This document shows, in pieces, positions 34,521 to 43,973 of a stretch of 64,000 nucleotides of DNA (position 1 is the first letter of the stretch; every line of letters starts with the position of its first letter). The notes beneath the pieces are model-generated. The model searched no databases and had not been told where the DNA came from. It saw only the letters and a program-made list of their open reading frames with translations. Both the position numbers and the translations under genes were made by a program. Source of the DNA: Accumulibacter sp. (GTDB lineage: Bacteria > Pseudomonadota > Gammaproteobacteria > Burkholderiales > Rhodocyclaceae); contig JAFLDO010000008.1 of the NCBI GenBank assembly GCA_017302455.1, forward strand, positions 1 through 64,000, given 5' to 3'.

Positions 34521-36833
34521 TTGCGTACTCCAGCCGATGCCGCCCCAGCCCACCAGGCGAACGTACCCTGGCGACGGCTGGCGTTCTTTGTTGTCGCCGC
34601 ACAGTGTCTGGCGCTGACGCTGCTCGGCTACATGCTGCTCAACAAGCACCGCAGTCTGCTCGACGAGCTGATGTTGTCGCGCATCGAGATCGAGGCCAGC
34701 GACCTCGAAACCGCCTTGCGCACCGGCGCGATGAGCGGACTGCAGCCGGGCGAGATGTTCCGGCTGGAAGCGATGGTCCAACACCTGAAGGCAGCCGACC
34801 CGGCAATCGCCGCCATCGCGGTGCTCAGCGTCGAGGCGCACACCGCCCGTATCGTCTTCGCCGACGACCCCGGGCAGCTCGGCAAGACGCTGCCCGCCGA
34901 CGAGTGGCAATCCACCTCGGCACATGGTTTCACGCGCCACGACGCCGATGCCGGGCCGCAGATCGAGGTCGCCGTTCGCGATGCCGCCGGAGTTGTCATC
35001 GGCGGCCTGCGCGTGCGCGCCGCCGGCGCGCCGCTGGCCGCCGCCAGCCAGGCCATGGCCAACAGCCTCTGGTACACGATCGCCGCTGCCGTCGGCGCGC
35101 TGACCGTGCTCACACTGGCTGCCCTGGCGCGGCTGCGCGCCGCCGGTAGCGGCGCTGCCCTGCACCGCCGCATCGTCGTGCTGGCGCTGAGCAGCACGCT
35201 TGCCGCCAGCGCCTTCGTCGCCTGGCAGGCCGATCGGCTGTTTGGCGAGCAACTGAAGCCGGCGGTGACGGCCAAGGTGCAGGGCATCGCCAATCTGCTG
35301 GCGAACAAGCTGGAATACGCGGCGGCCCTGGAGATTCCGCTCGACAAGCTGCCAGGGGTCACCGACTACTTCGCTGGCATCATTGCCCGCCACCCGGAGG
35401 TCGCCGCGTTGCGCCTGAGCGACGCGACCGGCGGCGTCCTCGCCGAACACGGCGCTGCCCGCGGCCGCTGGATCACGCGCGCCGTCGGCAACGCCCAAGT
35501 CGCCGCCGCCACCGACGAGCGCTTCGTGGCGCGCCGACTGGGTGAACTGGCCGCCGATGTCGGCATCGTTCTCCTCGTCTCGGGCCTGATCTTCCGCGAA
35601 CTGCTGGCGGCACTGCTCCATCGCCTGCCGCGCAGCGGCGGCGTGCCGACGCTGAGTGCCCTGCAGTCCCTGCGCCTGCCGCTCTTCCTCTTCATCCTCA
35701 GCGAGGAGATGTCGCGCTCCTTTCTGCCGCTTTACCTGCAGTCATTCACCAGTGGCAGCAGCTTCCTCGGCCAGGAGGCGGAGGTCGGCCTGCCGATAAC
35801 CGCCTACATGCTCTGCTTTGCCCTGGCGACGCCCTTCGCCGGCCGCTGGACCGACCGCTGGGGCATTGCCAGAGTGTTCGCGGCCGGCGTCGGCCTGGCC
35901 CTCGCCGGCTTCGCCTGGACGGCTCTCGCTACCGCCTACTGGCAGTTGCTGCCCGCCCGCGCCCTCTGCGCCTGCGGCTACGCCGCCTGCACCATAGCGT
36001 GTCAGCGCCAGTTGATCGCGCTTACCGGACCCGCCGAGAGGGCGCGCGGCCTGGCCTTGTTCGTCGGCGCAGTCGGCATCGCCGCGATCTGCGGATCGGC
36101 ACTTGGCGGTGTTCTCGCGGAGCAGTTCGGATTTCGCCTGGTGTTTGCCCTCTCCGCCTTGCTGACGCTGCTCGCACTCGCCGCCTTCCACTCCGCCCGG
36201 GTGCCGACGATGGCACCAGGCGACGCCGGGCCGCTGCTCGGCCTGGCGGAGGTCCGCAGGCTCTTCGCGGACCGTCGCTTCACCTTCCTGATGCTCGGCG
36301 GTGCGGTTCCCGCCAAGATCGCCCTCGCCGGCTACCTGTTCTATTTGACGCCGCTCGCGCTGCACCAACTCGCTTACAGCCCGGCGGCGATCGGCCGGGC
36401 CGTGATGCTCTATTTCGTTCTCGTCGCGGCGGTCAATCCGCTTGCCTCCTGGTTGGCGGATCACTTCGGCTGGCGCCTGGCGCTGACCGTGGGCGGCGGC
36501 CTTCTGATCGGCCTCGGCGGGCTGGCGGGGGTCGCCGGCTGGCTCCCTGGCGAGGCCGCCGTGTGGACCGGAATCGCCGCCCTGGGTATCGGTACCGGGT
36601 TGGCCGCCGCGCCGATGCAGGCACTGGCCAGCGAGATCGGGGCGCGGGCCGGCGCCACCTCGGTCGCTGTCGTACTGCGTACGGTGGAACGTCTGGGCAG
36701 CGTCATCGGCCCCTTGTGGGCTGGCGCCTGGCTCATCTCAGGGGATTGGCGCGGTGCGATGGCGGCAATCGGCGTTGCCGTCCTGGCCGGCACCCTGCTC
36801 TGCCTCGGCGTGCGCGAAGAGGGAGCCCGATGA
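34521..36833 (+). CDS. MFS transporter with N-terminal periplasmic sensor region
   Basis: About 770 residues from a TTG at 34521; no ATG or GTG fits before the first membrane helix, so this start is uncertain. A helix at about 18-40 precedes an extracytoplasmic region (40-180). Two more helices (about 180-240) precede a second periplasmic stretch resembling a sensor (PAVTAKVQGIANLLANKLEY...GVTDYFAGIIARHPEVAAL). A fourth helix sits near 345-370. A 12-helix MFS permease follows from about 380 to the end (PFAGRWTDRWGIARVF). A transporter fused to receptor-like dCACHE/CHASE-type segments is unusual. The stop overlaps the next ATG (ATGA), making an operon with a solute-binding protein. Confidence 0.75.
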   Translation: MRTPADAAPAHQANVPWRRLAFFVVAAQCLALTLLGYMLLNKHRSLLDELMLSRIEIEASDLETALRTGAMSGLQPGEMFRLEAMVQHLKAADPAIAAIAVLSVEAHTARIVFADDPGQLGKTLPADEWQSTSAHGFTRHDADAGPQIEVAVRDAAGVVIGGLRVRAAGAPLAAASQAMANSLWYTIAAAVGALTVLTLAALARLRAAGSGAALHRRIVVLALSSTLAASAFVAWQADRLFGEQLKPAVTAKVQGIANLLANKLEYAAALEIPLDKLPGVTDYFAGIIARHPEVAALRLSDATGGVLAEHGAARGRWITRAVGNAQVAAATDERFVARRLGELAADVGIVLLVSGLIFRELLAALLHRLPRSGGVPTLSALQSLRLPLFLFILSEEMSRSFLPLYLQSFTSGSSFLGQEAEVGLPITAYMLCFALATPFAGRWTDRWGIARVFAAGVGLALAGFAWTALATAYWQLLPARALCACGYAACTIACQRQLIALTGPAERARGLALFVGAVGIAAICGSALGGVLAEQFGFRLVFALSALLTLLALAAFHSARVPTMAPGDAGPLLGLAEVRRLFADRRFTFLMLGGAVPAKIALAGYLFYLTPLALHQLAYSPAAIGRAVMLYFVLVAAVNPLASWLADHFGWRLALTVGGGLLIGLGGLAGVAGWLPGEAAVWTGIAALGIGTGLAAAPMQALASEIGARAGATSVAVVLRTVERLGSVIGPLWAGAWLISGDWRGAMAAIGVAVLAGTLLCLGVREEGAR

Positions 36834-37852
36834 GCCGCTGGTTGCTCGCCCTGCTTCTCCACGCCGCTGCCGCTGCGAGCGCGGAGCCGCCCTCCTACCA
36901 CGTGATGATGCTGCTCTATCGCGGCTGCGAGGAGGCCTGCCGGGGTTTCCAGGACCATTTCGGACGCCAGCAGGTGCGCGCCCGCTTCACCTTGCGCGAC
37001 GCCGACCAGGACGCGCGGCGCATTCCCGGCTTCGTCGCCGAAGCCCGGCGCCTGCGGCCCGATCTGGTCGTCGCCTGGGGAACGACGGTTGCTCTGGAAA
37101 CCGTTGGCCAGTGGGACGCGGTCGATCGCTCACGCCATATTGCCGACATCCCGGTCGTCTTCATGGCCGTCAGCGATCCGCTGCAAAGCCGACTGGTGCC
37201 GACGCTCGCCGGGTCGGGACGCAATCTGGCGGGGACGCTGTACCTGCTACCGGTCGCCGAGCAGTTGCGGGCGGCGCGCGCGTACCTGGATTTCCGCCGG
37301 ATAGGCTTTCTCTACAACCCCGCAGAAGCCAATTCGCTGAACAGCCTGCAGGACTTGCGCGCGCAAGCGTCGCACTTCGGCTTCAGCCTTGTCGTCGAAA
37401 CGCTGCCCATTGGCGCAAACGGCCAGCCGAGTGCCGGCGACATCCCGGGCCGCATCGCGGCGCTGGCCGCGGCCGGTGTCGATCTGTTGTACTTCTCGCC
37501 CGACAGTTTCCTCAACAGCCAACGCCGGCTCGTCACCGGCGAAGCCCTGGCTCGGCAAATGCCGGTCTTCGCCGCTGCCGAGGCGCCGGTAACCCAGGCC
37601 GACGCGCTGCTCGGCGTGCTCAACCGCTACGACCAGATCGGCCGCTTCACGGCCCGCCTGGCACTGCGCATCCTGCGCGAGGGCGCACCGCCCGGCGAGT
37701 TGCCGATCGAACTGCCACGGCAATTCTCGTACCTGATCAATCTGCGCGTCGCCCACCGCCTGGGCCGCTACCCGCCTCTGCCGCTGCTCGACATTGCCGA
37801 GATCGTCGGCGGCCCGGCATGTACCCGCACGAAAGGAAAAGCATGCGACTGA
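36830..37852 (+). CDS. ABC-type solute-binding protein (ABC_sub_bind, PF04392-like)
   Basis: A 340-residue periplasmic binding protein with signal peptide MSRWLLALLLHAAAAASA. The body shows the two-lobe fold of the PF04392 group (RPDLVVAWGTTVALETVG, DIPVVFMAVSDPLQSRLVPT, RIGFLYNPAEANSLNSLQDL). These are often called tryptophan/tyrosine transporter binding proteins but many are uncharacterised. No ABC permease or ATPase gene is adjacent; the partner is the sensor-MFS protein whose stop overlaps its ATG. It may present ligand to that sensor. Its last codons overlap the formyltransferase start. Confidence 0.8.
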   Translation: MSRWLLALLLHAAAAASAEPPSYHVMMLLYRGCEEACRGFQDHFGRQQVRARFTLRDADQDARRIPGFVAEARRLRPDLVVAWGTTVALETVGQWDAVDRSRHIADIPVVFMAVSDPLQSRLVPTLAGSGRNLAGTLYLLPVAEQLRAARAYLDFRRIGFLYNPAEANSLNSLQDLRAQASHFGFSLVVETLPIGANGQPSAGDIPGRIAALAAAGVDLLYFSPDSFLNSQRRLVTGEALARQMPVFAAAEAPVTQADALLGVLNRYDQIGRFTARLALRILREGAPPGELPIELPRQFSYLINLRVAHRLGRYPPLPLLDIAEIVGGPACTRTKGKACD

Positions 37853-38733
37853 TCGTCTGCGTCAAACGCGACCTGCACGGCTGCGTCTTTCTCAACCGGC
37901 TGTTGCCACGGCTGGCGAACCACCAGGTGCACGTCCTGCTTGCGGACAAGACCCGGCCAGCCGAATGCAGCATTCCGGAGCTGTCGGAGTTGGCCTACCT
38001 CGAACGCGGCCTGCCGCTGCAACGACTGTTCCCGCTGCTCGACCAGATGCCGGCAGCGGCGGCGGAATGGGCGACCTTCGCCGGCCTCGAAAAACGCCAC
38101 GGCCTCAGGTGTGAACGACTTGACGACATCAACGCTCCCGCCACCCTCTCGGCGCTGCAGGCCTTCGCTCCGGATCTGATCATCTCGGCACGCTTCAGCT
38201 ACATTTTCAAGCCAGCGGCGATTGGCACCGCCCGCTTCGGGGTGTTGAACGTCCATCCCGGCGAACTGCCCGCGTATGCCGGTCTTTTTGCACCGATGCG
38301 CACGATTGCCGAGGGCGGCCGGGATCTCGTGTGCTGCCTGCATTTCATCGACGCCGGCATCGACAGCGGGCCCATCATCGACATGCAACGCCTGCCCTAC
38401 CGGAAAGACCTTGGGCTGCTGACCCAGACTGCCGAGATCTATCCACTGGCCATCACCCCGCTGCTCGATCTGATCGACCGGCTGGAACGAGGTACCGGCA
38501 TCCGGGCGGCGGTTCAGGACCGGCGGCAACGCCGCTACTGGCCGGCGCCGAGCGCGGCCGAGGTAGGCGCCTTCCTGGCTGCCGGGCACCGCTTGTGGAC
38601 CGCGCAAGGCTATGACGATCTGCTTGCCCGCTTTCTGCCGAACGGCCAGGGAATTGCCGCACCTGAAGCGGCCGGACGGTTTGGACCCGGGCGATTCGAC
38701 GGAAACCTCGAGGCTCCCCTCCTGCATCGCTGA
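37843..38733 (+). CDS. Formyltransferase-like protein
   Basis: A 296-residue protein of the formyl_trans_N fold (as in Fmt, PurN, ArnA). The active-site triad is present: Asn and His in GVLNVHPGELPAYAG and Asp in FIDAGIDSGPI. These enzymes move a formyl group from 10-formyltetrahydrofolate to an amine; the substrate here is unknown. The ATG at 37843 has GAAAGGA upstream and overlaps the solute-binding protein gene by 10 bases, so it belongs to that operon. There is no typical Fmt C-terminal domain, which argues against a role in initiator-tRNA formylation. Confidence 0.8.
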   Translation: MRLIVCVKRDLHGCVFLNRLLPRLANHQVHVLLADKTRPAECSIPELSELAYLERGLPLQRLFPLLDQMPAAAAEWATFAGLEKRHGLRCERLDDINAPATLSALQAFAPDLIISARFSYIFKPAAIGTARFGVLNVHPGELPAYAGLFAPMRTIAEGGRDLVCCLHFIDAGIDSGPIIDMQRLPYRKDLGLLTQTAEIYPLAITPLLDLIDRLERGTGIRAAVQDRRQRRYWPAPSAAEVGAFLAAGHRLWTAQGYDDLLARFLPNGQGIAAPEAAGRFGPGRFDGNLEAPLLHR

Positions 38734-38766
38734 GCCCAAAATGGGAAAAGCGCCACCGAGGCATTA

Positions 38767-38786
38767 TACTGGGGTTTTATACAGTT
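38767..38786. promoter_or_regulatory. LexA (SOS) box upstream of dnaE2
   Basis: TACTG (38767-38771), ten bases and CAGTT (38782-38786) form the TACTG-N10-CAGTA-type palindrome bound by LexA in proteobacteria, with CTG-N10-CAG intact. It sits only six bases before the dnaE2 GTG and overlaps a TATACT -10-like hexamer, so LexA would block transcription directly. Confidence 0.8.
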
Positions 38787-38792
38787 TTTGCC

Positions 38793-41700
38793 GTGGTTGA
38801 CGCCCTTCCCTTTTACGCCGAACTGCACTGCTGCTCCAACTTCTCCTTCCTGCGCGGGGCGTCACATCCCGAGGAACTGGTCGAGCGCGCACAGGCACTA
38901 GGCTACAGCGCGCTGGCCATCACCGATGAAGCCTCGCTGGCCGGTGTCGTGCGCGCCCACAAGGCGGCCAGGGAACGTGGCCTGCAACTCATCATCGGCG
39001 CCGAGTTTCGTCTCACCGACGCGCGCCAACCGGGTTCCCGGCTGGTACTTCTGGCGCAGAACCGCGCTGGTTATGGCAACCTGTCAGCGCTGATCACGCT
39101 GGCGAGGCGGCGCTCGGCGAAGGGCGAGTACCGCCTGTACCGCAACGACTTCGAAAAGCCCGACCTGGTCGCACTCCGCAGCGGCGCCCTGCCAGACTGC
39201 CTGGCGCTCTGGATAGCGGACGCGGACGCGGACACCGATGCCAGCGCCGAAGAGGGTCGCTGGCTGGCGAGTCGCTTCCCGAACCGTTCATGGCTGGCAG
39301 TCGAACTGCACTCGGGACCCGACGATGCGGCGCGACTGGCAACGCTGCTCGAACTTGCCAAAGCGAGCGGCCTGCCGGCCGTCGCTGCCGGCGACGTGCA
39401 CATGCACCTGCGTGCGCGCCGCCCGCTGCAGGACACGCTGACGGCGATCCGTCTGTACACCACGCTGTTTGCCGCCGGCCACGCGCTCTTTGCCAATGGC
39501 GAGCGCCATCTGCGAACGCGCCTGCGGCTGGCACGGATCTACCCGGCCGAACTGCTCGCCGCAACCCTGCTCGTCGCCGCACGCTGCCATTTCTCGCTCG
39601 ACGAACTGCGCTACGAATACCCCGACGAAATGGTTCCGGACGGCCAGACCCCGGCCACCTTCCTGCGTGCCGAGGTGACCGAGGGGCTGCGCCGGCGCTA
39701 CCCAGACGTCGTGCCGCCCGGCGTACGCGCGCGCGTCGAGCACGAACTCGCACTGATCAACGAACTCGCCTACGAGCCCTACTTTCTGACGGTGTACGAC
39801 ATCGTCAACTTTGCCCGCAGTCGCCATATCCTTTGCCAGGGACGCGGCTCGGCCGCCAATTCGGCGGTGTGTTACTGCCTTGGCATCACCGAAGTCGACC
39901 CGGCGCGTTCGAACCTCCTTTTCGAACGCTTCATCTCCCGGGAGCGTGGCGAGCCGCCCGATATCGACGTCGATTTCGAGCACGAGCGGCGCGAGGAAGT
40001 GATCCAGTACCTTTACGCGAAATACGGACGTGAACGTGCCGCGCTGACGGCAGCGGTCGTCACCTACCGGACGCGCGGCGCCCTGCGCGACGTCGGGCGC
40101 GCGCTCGGCTTTGGCAGCGCCCAGATCGACGCGCTGACCGCTTCGCTGGCCTGGTGGGACAAACGCGACCAACTCCCCGGCCGCCTGCGTGCCGTCGGCC
40201 TCGACCCGGCCGCGCCGCGCGTCGCCAAATGGCTGGCACTGGCCGACGCCCTGCGCGGGTTTCCGCGCCATCTGTCGCAGCATGTTGGTGGCTTCGTGAT
40301 CTCACGCGGCCCGCTCGCCCGTCTGGTGCCGATAGAGAACGCCGCCATGCCGGCGCGCACGGTGATCCAGTGGGACAAGGACGATCTCGACACCCTCGGG
40401 CTGCTGAAGATCGACGTGCTCGCCCTCGGCATGCTCTCGGCGATCCATCGGGCGCTCGACCTCGTCGGCTGCCGTCTGCCGGAGGTTCCCGCCGAAGACC
40501 CGGCGGTCTACGACATGATCTGCGCCGCCGATACGGTCGGTGTCTTCCAGATTGAATCGCGCGCGCAGATGGCCATGCTGCCGCGCCTCAGACCGCGCAA
40601 TTTCTACGATCTGGTGATCGAAGTGGCACTCGTCAGGCCGGGGCCCATCCAGGGCGACATGGTCCATCCCTACCTGCGCCGCCGGCACGGCCGGGAACGC
40701 ATCGAGCCGATGCGTCCGGAGATCGCCGCGGTTCTCGAACGCACCTGCGGCGTGCCGATCTTCCAGGAGCAGGTGATGCAACTGGCCGTCGTCGCTGCCG
40801 GCTTCACTCCCGGCGAGGCCGATCAACTACGCCGCGCAATGGCCGCTTGGCGACGCAAGGGCGGGCTCGGGCCTTTCGAAGAGAAGCTGATCACCGGCAT
40901 GCGTCAACGCGGCCACGACGAAGCCTTCGCCAAGCGCATCTTCGCGCAGATTCAGGGTTTCGGCGAGTATGGCTTCCCGGAGTCGCACGCCGCCTCGTTC
41001 GCCTTGCTGGTCTACGTCTCGGCGTGGCTCAAGCGCCACCATCCTGCCGCCTTCCTCTGCGCCCTGCTCAACAGCCAGCCGCTGGGCTTCTACTCGCTGT
41101 CGCAACTCGTCCAGGATGCCCGCCGGCACGGCGTGGAAGTACGACCGGCGACGGTAAGCGCCAGCGGCTGGAAAGCGCTCCTCGAAAGCGCGGCACCGGC
41201 GATCGCCGCCGGCGGGCCGGCCGTTCGCCTGGGACTGGCCAGCATCGTCGGCCTGTCCCAGGCAACTGCCGTTCGCCTGCTCGAAGCTCGCAAACAAGGG
41301 CCTTTCGCCAACATTGCCGAGCTGGCGGCGCGGGCACGTCTGACGCACCGGGATCTCGATCTGCTCGCCGCTGCCGACGCACTCGCCAGCCTCAGCGGCC
41401 ATCGTCGGCAGGCCGCCTGGGCCGCCGCTGGGGTTGCCGTGCAACTCGACCTGCTCAGCGGCAATGCGCCACCTGAAGATCTTGCCGAACTCGCCATCCC
41501 TTCCGAGGGCGAGGATCTGATCGCCGACTATGCCAGCACCCGGCTCACCCTCGGTCGGCATCCGCTCGCCCTGCTGCGCGAGCGACTAAGCGCGCAGCGC
41601 TTCGTTTCCGCCAGCCAGCTGCAGCGCGCCCCCGACCGCCAGCTGGCGCGCGCCGCCGGCATCGTCACCTGTCGTCAGCGGCCGGGAACGGCCAGCGGCA

Positions 41701-41921
41701 TTGTCTTCGTCACGCTCGAAGATGAAACCGGACTGGCGAATATCGTGGTGCACTCGCGACTCGTCGAAAAACAGCGCCGGGAACTGCTCGGTGCCCGCCT
41801 GCTCGGCGTCCTCGGGCAGGTGCAGCGCGAAGGCGAGGTCGTCCATCTGGTCGCCAAGCGTCTCGTCGATCTCTCGTCGCTACTCGGCCGGCTACCGACG
41901 GCGAGCCGGGATTTTCATTGA
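38793..41921 (+). CDS. dnaE2: Error-prone DNA polymerase DnaE2
   Basis: A 1042-residue C-family polymerase used for damage-induced mutagenic synthesis with ImuA and ImuB. The PHP domain starts with FYAELHCCSNFSFLRGASHP, a DnaE2-type N-terminus. The palm motif PPDIDVDFEHERREEVIQYL with catalytic Asp is near residue 389. Finger motifs and an OB domain (ARAAGIVTCRQRPGTASGIV) follow. Length is normal for DnaE2 and shorter than replicative DnaE. The GTG start lies next to a LexA box. imuA and imuB, which usually precede it, are not here; a formyltransferase-like gene is upstream. Confidence 0.95.
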   Translation: MVDALPFYAELHCCSNFSFLRGASHPEELVERAQALGYSALAITDEASLAGVVRAHKAARERGLQLIIGAEFRLTDARQPGSRLVLLAQNRAGYGNLSALITLARRRSAKGEYRLYRNDFEKPDLVALRSGALPDCLALWIADADADTDASAEEGRWLASRFPNRSWLAVELHSGPDDAARLATLLELAKASGLPAVAAGDVHMHLRARRPLQDTLTAIRLYTTLFAAGHALFANGERHLRTRLRLARIYPAELLAATLLVAARCHFSLDELRYEYPDEMVPDGQTPATFLRAEVTEGLRRRYPDVVPPGVRARVEHELALINELAYEPYFLTVYDIVNFARSRHILCQGRGSAANSAVCYCLGITEVDPARSNLLFERFISRERGEPPDIDVDFEHERREEVIQYLYAKYGRERAALTAAVVTYRTRGALRDVGRALGFGSAQIDALTASLAWWDKRDQLPGRLRAVGLDPAAPRVAKWLALADALRGFPRHLSQHVGGFVISRGPLARLVPIENAAMPARTVIQWDKDDLDTLGLLKIDVLALGMLSAIHRALDLVGCRLPEVPAEDPAVYDMICAADTVGVFQIESRAQMAMLPRLRPRNFYDLVIEVALVRPGPIQGDMVHPYLRRRHGRERIEPMRPEIAAVLERTCGVPIFQEQVMQLAVVAAGFTPGEADQLRRAMAAWRRKGGLGPFEEKLITGMRQRGHDEAFAKRIFAQIQGFGEYGFPESHAASFALLVYVSAWLKRHHPAAFLCALLNSQPLGFYSLSQLVQDARRHGVEVRPATVSASGWKALLESAAPAIAAGGPAVRLGLASIVGLSQATAVRLLEARKQGPFANIAELAARARLTHRDLDLLAAADALASLSGHRRQAAWAAAGVAVQLDLLSGNAPPEDLAELAIPSEGEDLIADYASTRLTLGRHPLALLRERLSAQRFVSASQLQRAPDRQLARAAGIVTCRQRPGTASGIVFVTLEDETGLANIVVHSRLVEKQRRELLGARLLGVLGQVQREGEVVHLVAKRLVDLSSLLGRLPTASRDFH

Positions 41922-41951
41922 GTGCAAGCCGTAAGCGAACGGCAATCCAGC

Positions 41952-43277
41952 TCAGGCAGCACTGGTAACGAGCTCGGCGTAGAGATCGTGCTCGTCCGCG
42001 TCGACGACGCGCACGCGCAGGAAGTCTCCGGGCTCGGCGTCGAAATGATCGTTGATGAAAACCAGACCATCGATCTCCGGCGCGTCGGCCGCCGAACGGG
42101 CAATCGTTCCCTCGTCGTCGACCTCATCGACCAGCACGTTGATTTCACGTCCGATCCTGGCTGCCAGCAATTCTGCAGAAATGTCCTCCTGCAAGGCCAT
42201 CAGCCGCTGCCGGCGCTCCTCGCGGACTTCGTCCGGCAGCGCACCAGGCAGGGCATTGGCTGCCGCACCGGCGACCGGCGAATAGGCGAAACAGCCGACG
42301 CGGTCGAGCCGCGCTTCGGCCAGGAACGCCAGCAATTCCTCGAACTCGGACTCCGTCTCACCCGGGAAACCGGTGATGAAGGTACTGCGGATGGTAATCT
42401 CTGGGCAGATGTCCCGCCACGCCCGCACCCGCTCGAGATTGTTCTCGGCACTCGCCGGACGCTTCATCGCCGCCAGGACGCGCGCACTGGCGTGCTGGAA
42501 AGGCACATCGAGATAGGGCAGCAACCTGCCCTCGGCCATCAGCGGCACCAGCGCATCGACGCTCGGATACGGATAGACGTAGTGCAGGCGTACCCAGATC
42601 CCCAGGTCGCCCAGCGCCTCGCACAGTTCGCGTAGTCGAGTGCGCACTGGACGACCGCCGACAAAGCCGGTCCGGTACTTGAGGTCGACGCCGTAGGCGC
42701 TGGTGTCCTGCGAGATGACCAGCAATTCACGAACGCCCGAATCGGCAAGCGTCCGCGCTTCCTGGAGCACGTCGCCGATCGGTCGGCTGACCAGCGGCCC
42801 GCGCATCGAAGGAATGATGCAGAAGGTGCAACTGTGGTTGCAGCCCTCGGAAATCTTCAGATAGGCGAAATGCGGCGGCGTCAGCTTGATTCCCTGTGGT
42901 GGAACCAGGCTCGTGAACGGGTCGTGTGGCTGCGGCAGATGCGCATGCACGTGTTGCAATACCGCGTCGGTGGCATGCGGACCGGTCACCGCCAGTACCT
43001 GCGGATGCGCCTTGCGGATCAGATCCTCTCGGGAACCCAGGCAGCCGGTGACGATGACCTTGCCGTTTTCGGCCAGAGCCTCGCCGATGGCATCGAGCGA
43101 CTCCTCGACGGCGGCATCGATGAAACCACAGGTGTTGACCAGCACCAGATCGGCACCTTCATACGAAGGCGAAATCAGATAGCCTTCGGCGCGCAACCTG
43201 GTGAGAATCTGCTCCGAGTCGACCAATGCCTTCGGGCAACCCAGCGAAACAAAACCGACGTTCTTCGGCTTGGACAT
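41952..43277 (-). CDS. rimO: Ribosomal protein uS12 methylthiotransferase
   Basis: A 441-residue radical-SAM enzyme that adds a methylthio group to Asp88 of ribosomal protein S12. The N-terminal UPF0004 domain has Cys in [13 protein letters not shown] and LVNTCGF and a further Cys in VTGCL, ligating one Fe-S cluster. The radical SAM motif CxxxCxxC is in [23 protein letters not shown] domain closes the protein ([20 protein letters not shown]). The ATG at 43277 gives the exact E. coli length. It is convergent with dnaE2. Confidence 0.96.
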   Translation of the reverse strand: MSKPKNVGFVSLGCPKALVDSEQILTRLRAEGYLISPSYEGADLVLVNTCGFIDAAVEESLDAIGEALAENGKVIVTGCLGSREDLIRKAHPQVLAVTGPHATDAVLQHVHAHLPQPHDPFTSLVPPQGIKLTPPHFAYLKISEGCNHSCTFCIIPSMRGPLVSRPIGDVLQEARTLADSGVRELLVISQDTSAYGVDLKYRTGFVGGRPVRTRLRELCEALGDLGIWVRLHYVYPYPSVDALVPLMAEGRLLPYLDVPFQHASARVLAAMKRPASAENNLERVRAWRDICPEITIRSTFITGFPGETESEFEELLAFLAEARLDRVGCFAYSPVAGAAANALPGALPDEVREERRQRLMALQEDISAELLAARIGREINVLVDEVDDEGTIARSAADAPEIDGLVFINDHFDAEPGDFLRVRVVDADEHDLYAELVTSAA

Positions 43278-43450
43278 GGCATACCGCTCTCGTGAATAGC
43301 CGGCCAGTATACCGTGGGCCTGCCGGCAGCGGGCGGTCCCGGGAGAACCGGAGAGGCAGGGCGGCAAGCAAGCTGCGGCTGCGACGCCCTTACCGGTTCA
43401 GCCGGCCTCTGCGCGGCTGCCCACCGTCGACGAGCGAGCTGCAGGCGCGG

Positions 43451-43666
43451 TCAACGCGAGCGATCAGCCTTACCCTGGCTCACCAGCCCCAGCAAGAGGA
43501 AGAAGCAGGCGATGACGATGGCGGCAACGCCAGCCTGCAGGAGGGTTCCCACCTGCATGGCACCCAGATAGAAGTTGCCCTGAAGACGTGCCACCGCGGC
43601 GACGACGCAAAGCGCCAGGCCACCGATACCGGCGAGACGTCCCAACAGCAGAAGAAGACTTTCCAT
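43451..43666 (-). CDS. Small two-helix membrane protein of unknown function
   Basis: About 71 residues from the ATG at 43666, with AAAGGGCA upstream. Two hydrophobic helices (LLLLLGRLAGIGGLALCVVA and LLQAGVAAIVIACFFLLLGL) are joined by a short loop QGNFYLGAMQVGT. No family is recognised. It lies between rimO and a divergent DUF2189-like gene, on the rimO strand. Confidence 0.55.
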   Translation of the reverse strand: MESLLLLLGRLAGIGGLALCVVAAVARLQGNFYLGAMQVGTLLQAGVAAIVIACFFLLLGLVSQGKADRSR

Positions 43667-43973
43667 TTCTTGCCCTTTGTGTGGAAAACGAACAGAACCT
43701 GCTGCCGCACCGGCAACAACGGCATCAACCCGGCGCCACGCAACGCTGCCTCGACGAAGCAATGCCCGTGCGCCACCCACCCGATTGTAAGCGAGAGTCG
43801 TCCCGAGTCAAGCACTCGGCCGCACGACGAAGTACCGAGTACAGGCGCACGCACGGGCCGCTCCTTTCGACCGGATCGTTGACAGCGGCTGCCACGCGCC
43901 GCGCAGTCGTGACCAGCCAGCATGTTACGATTTGTATGCGAGTACACGACATCCACCAAGGAGGAAGCCATCC

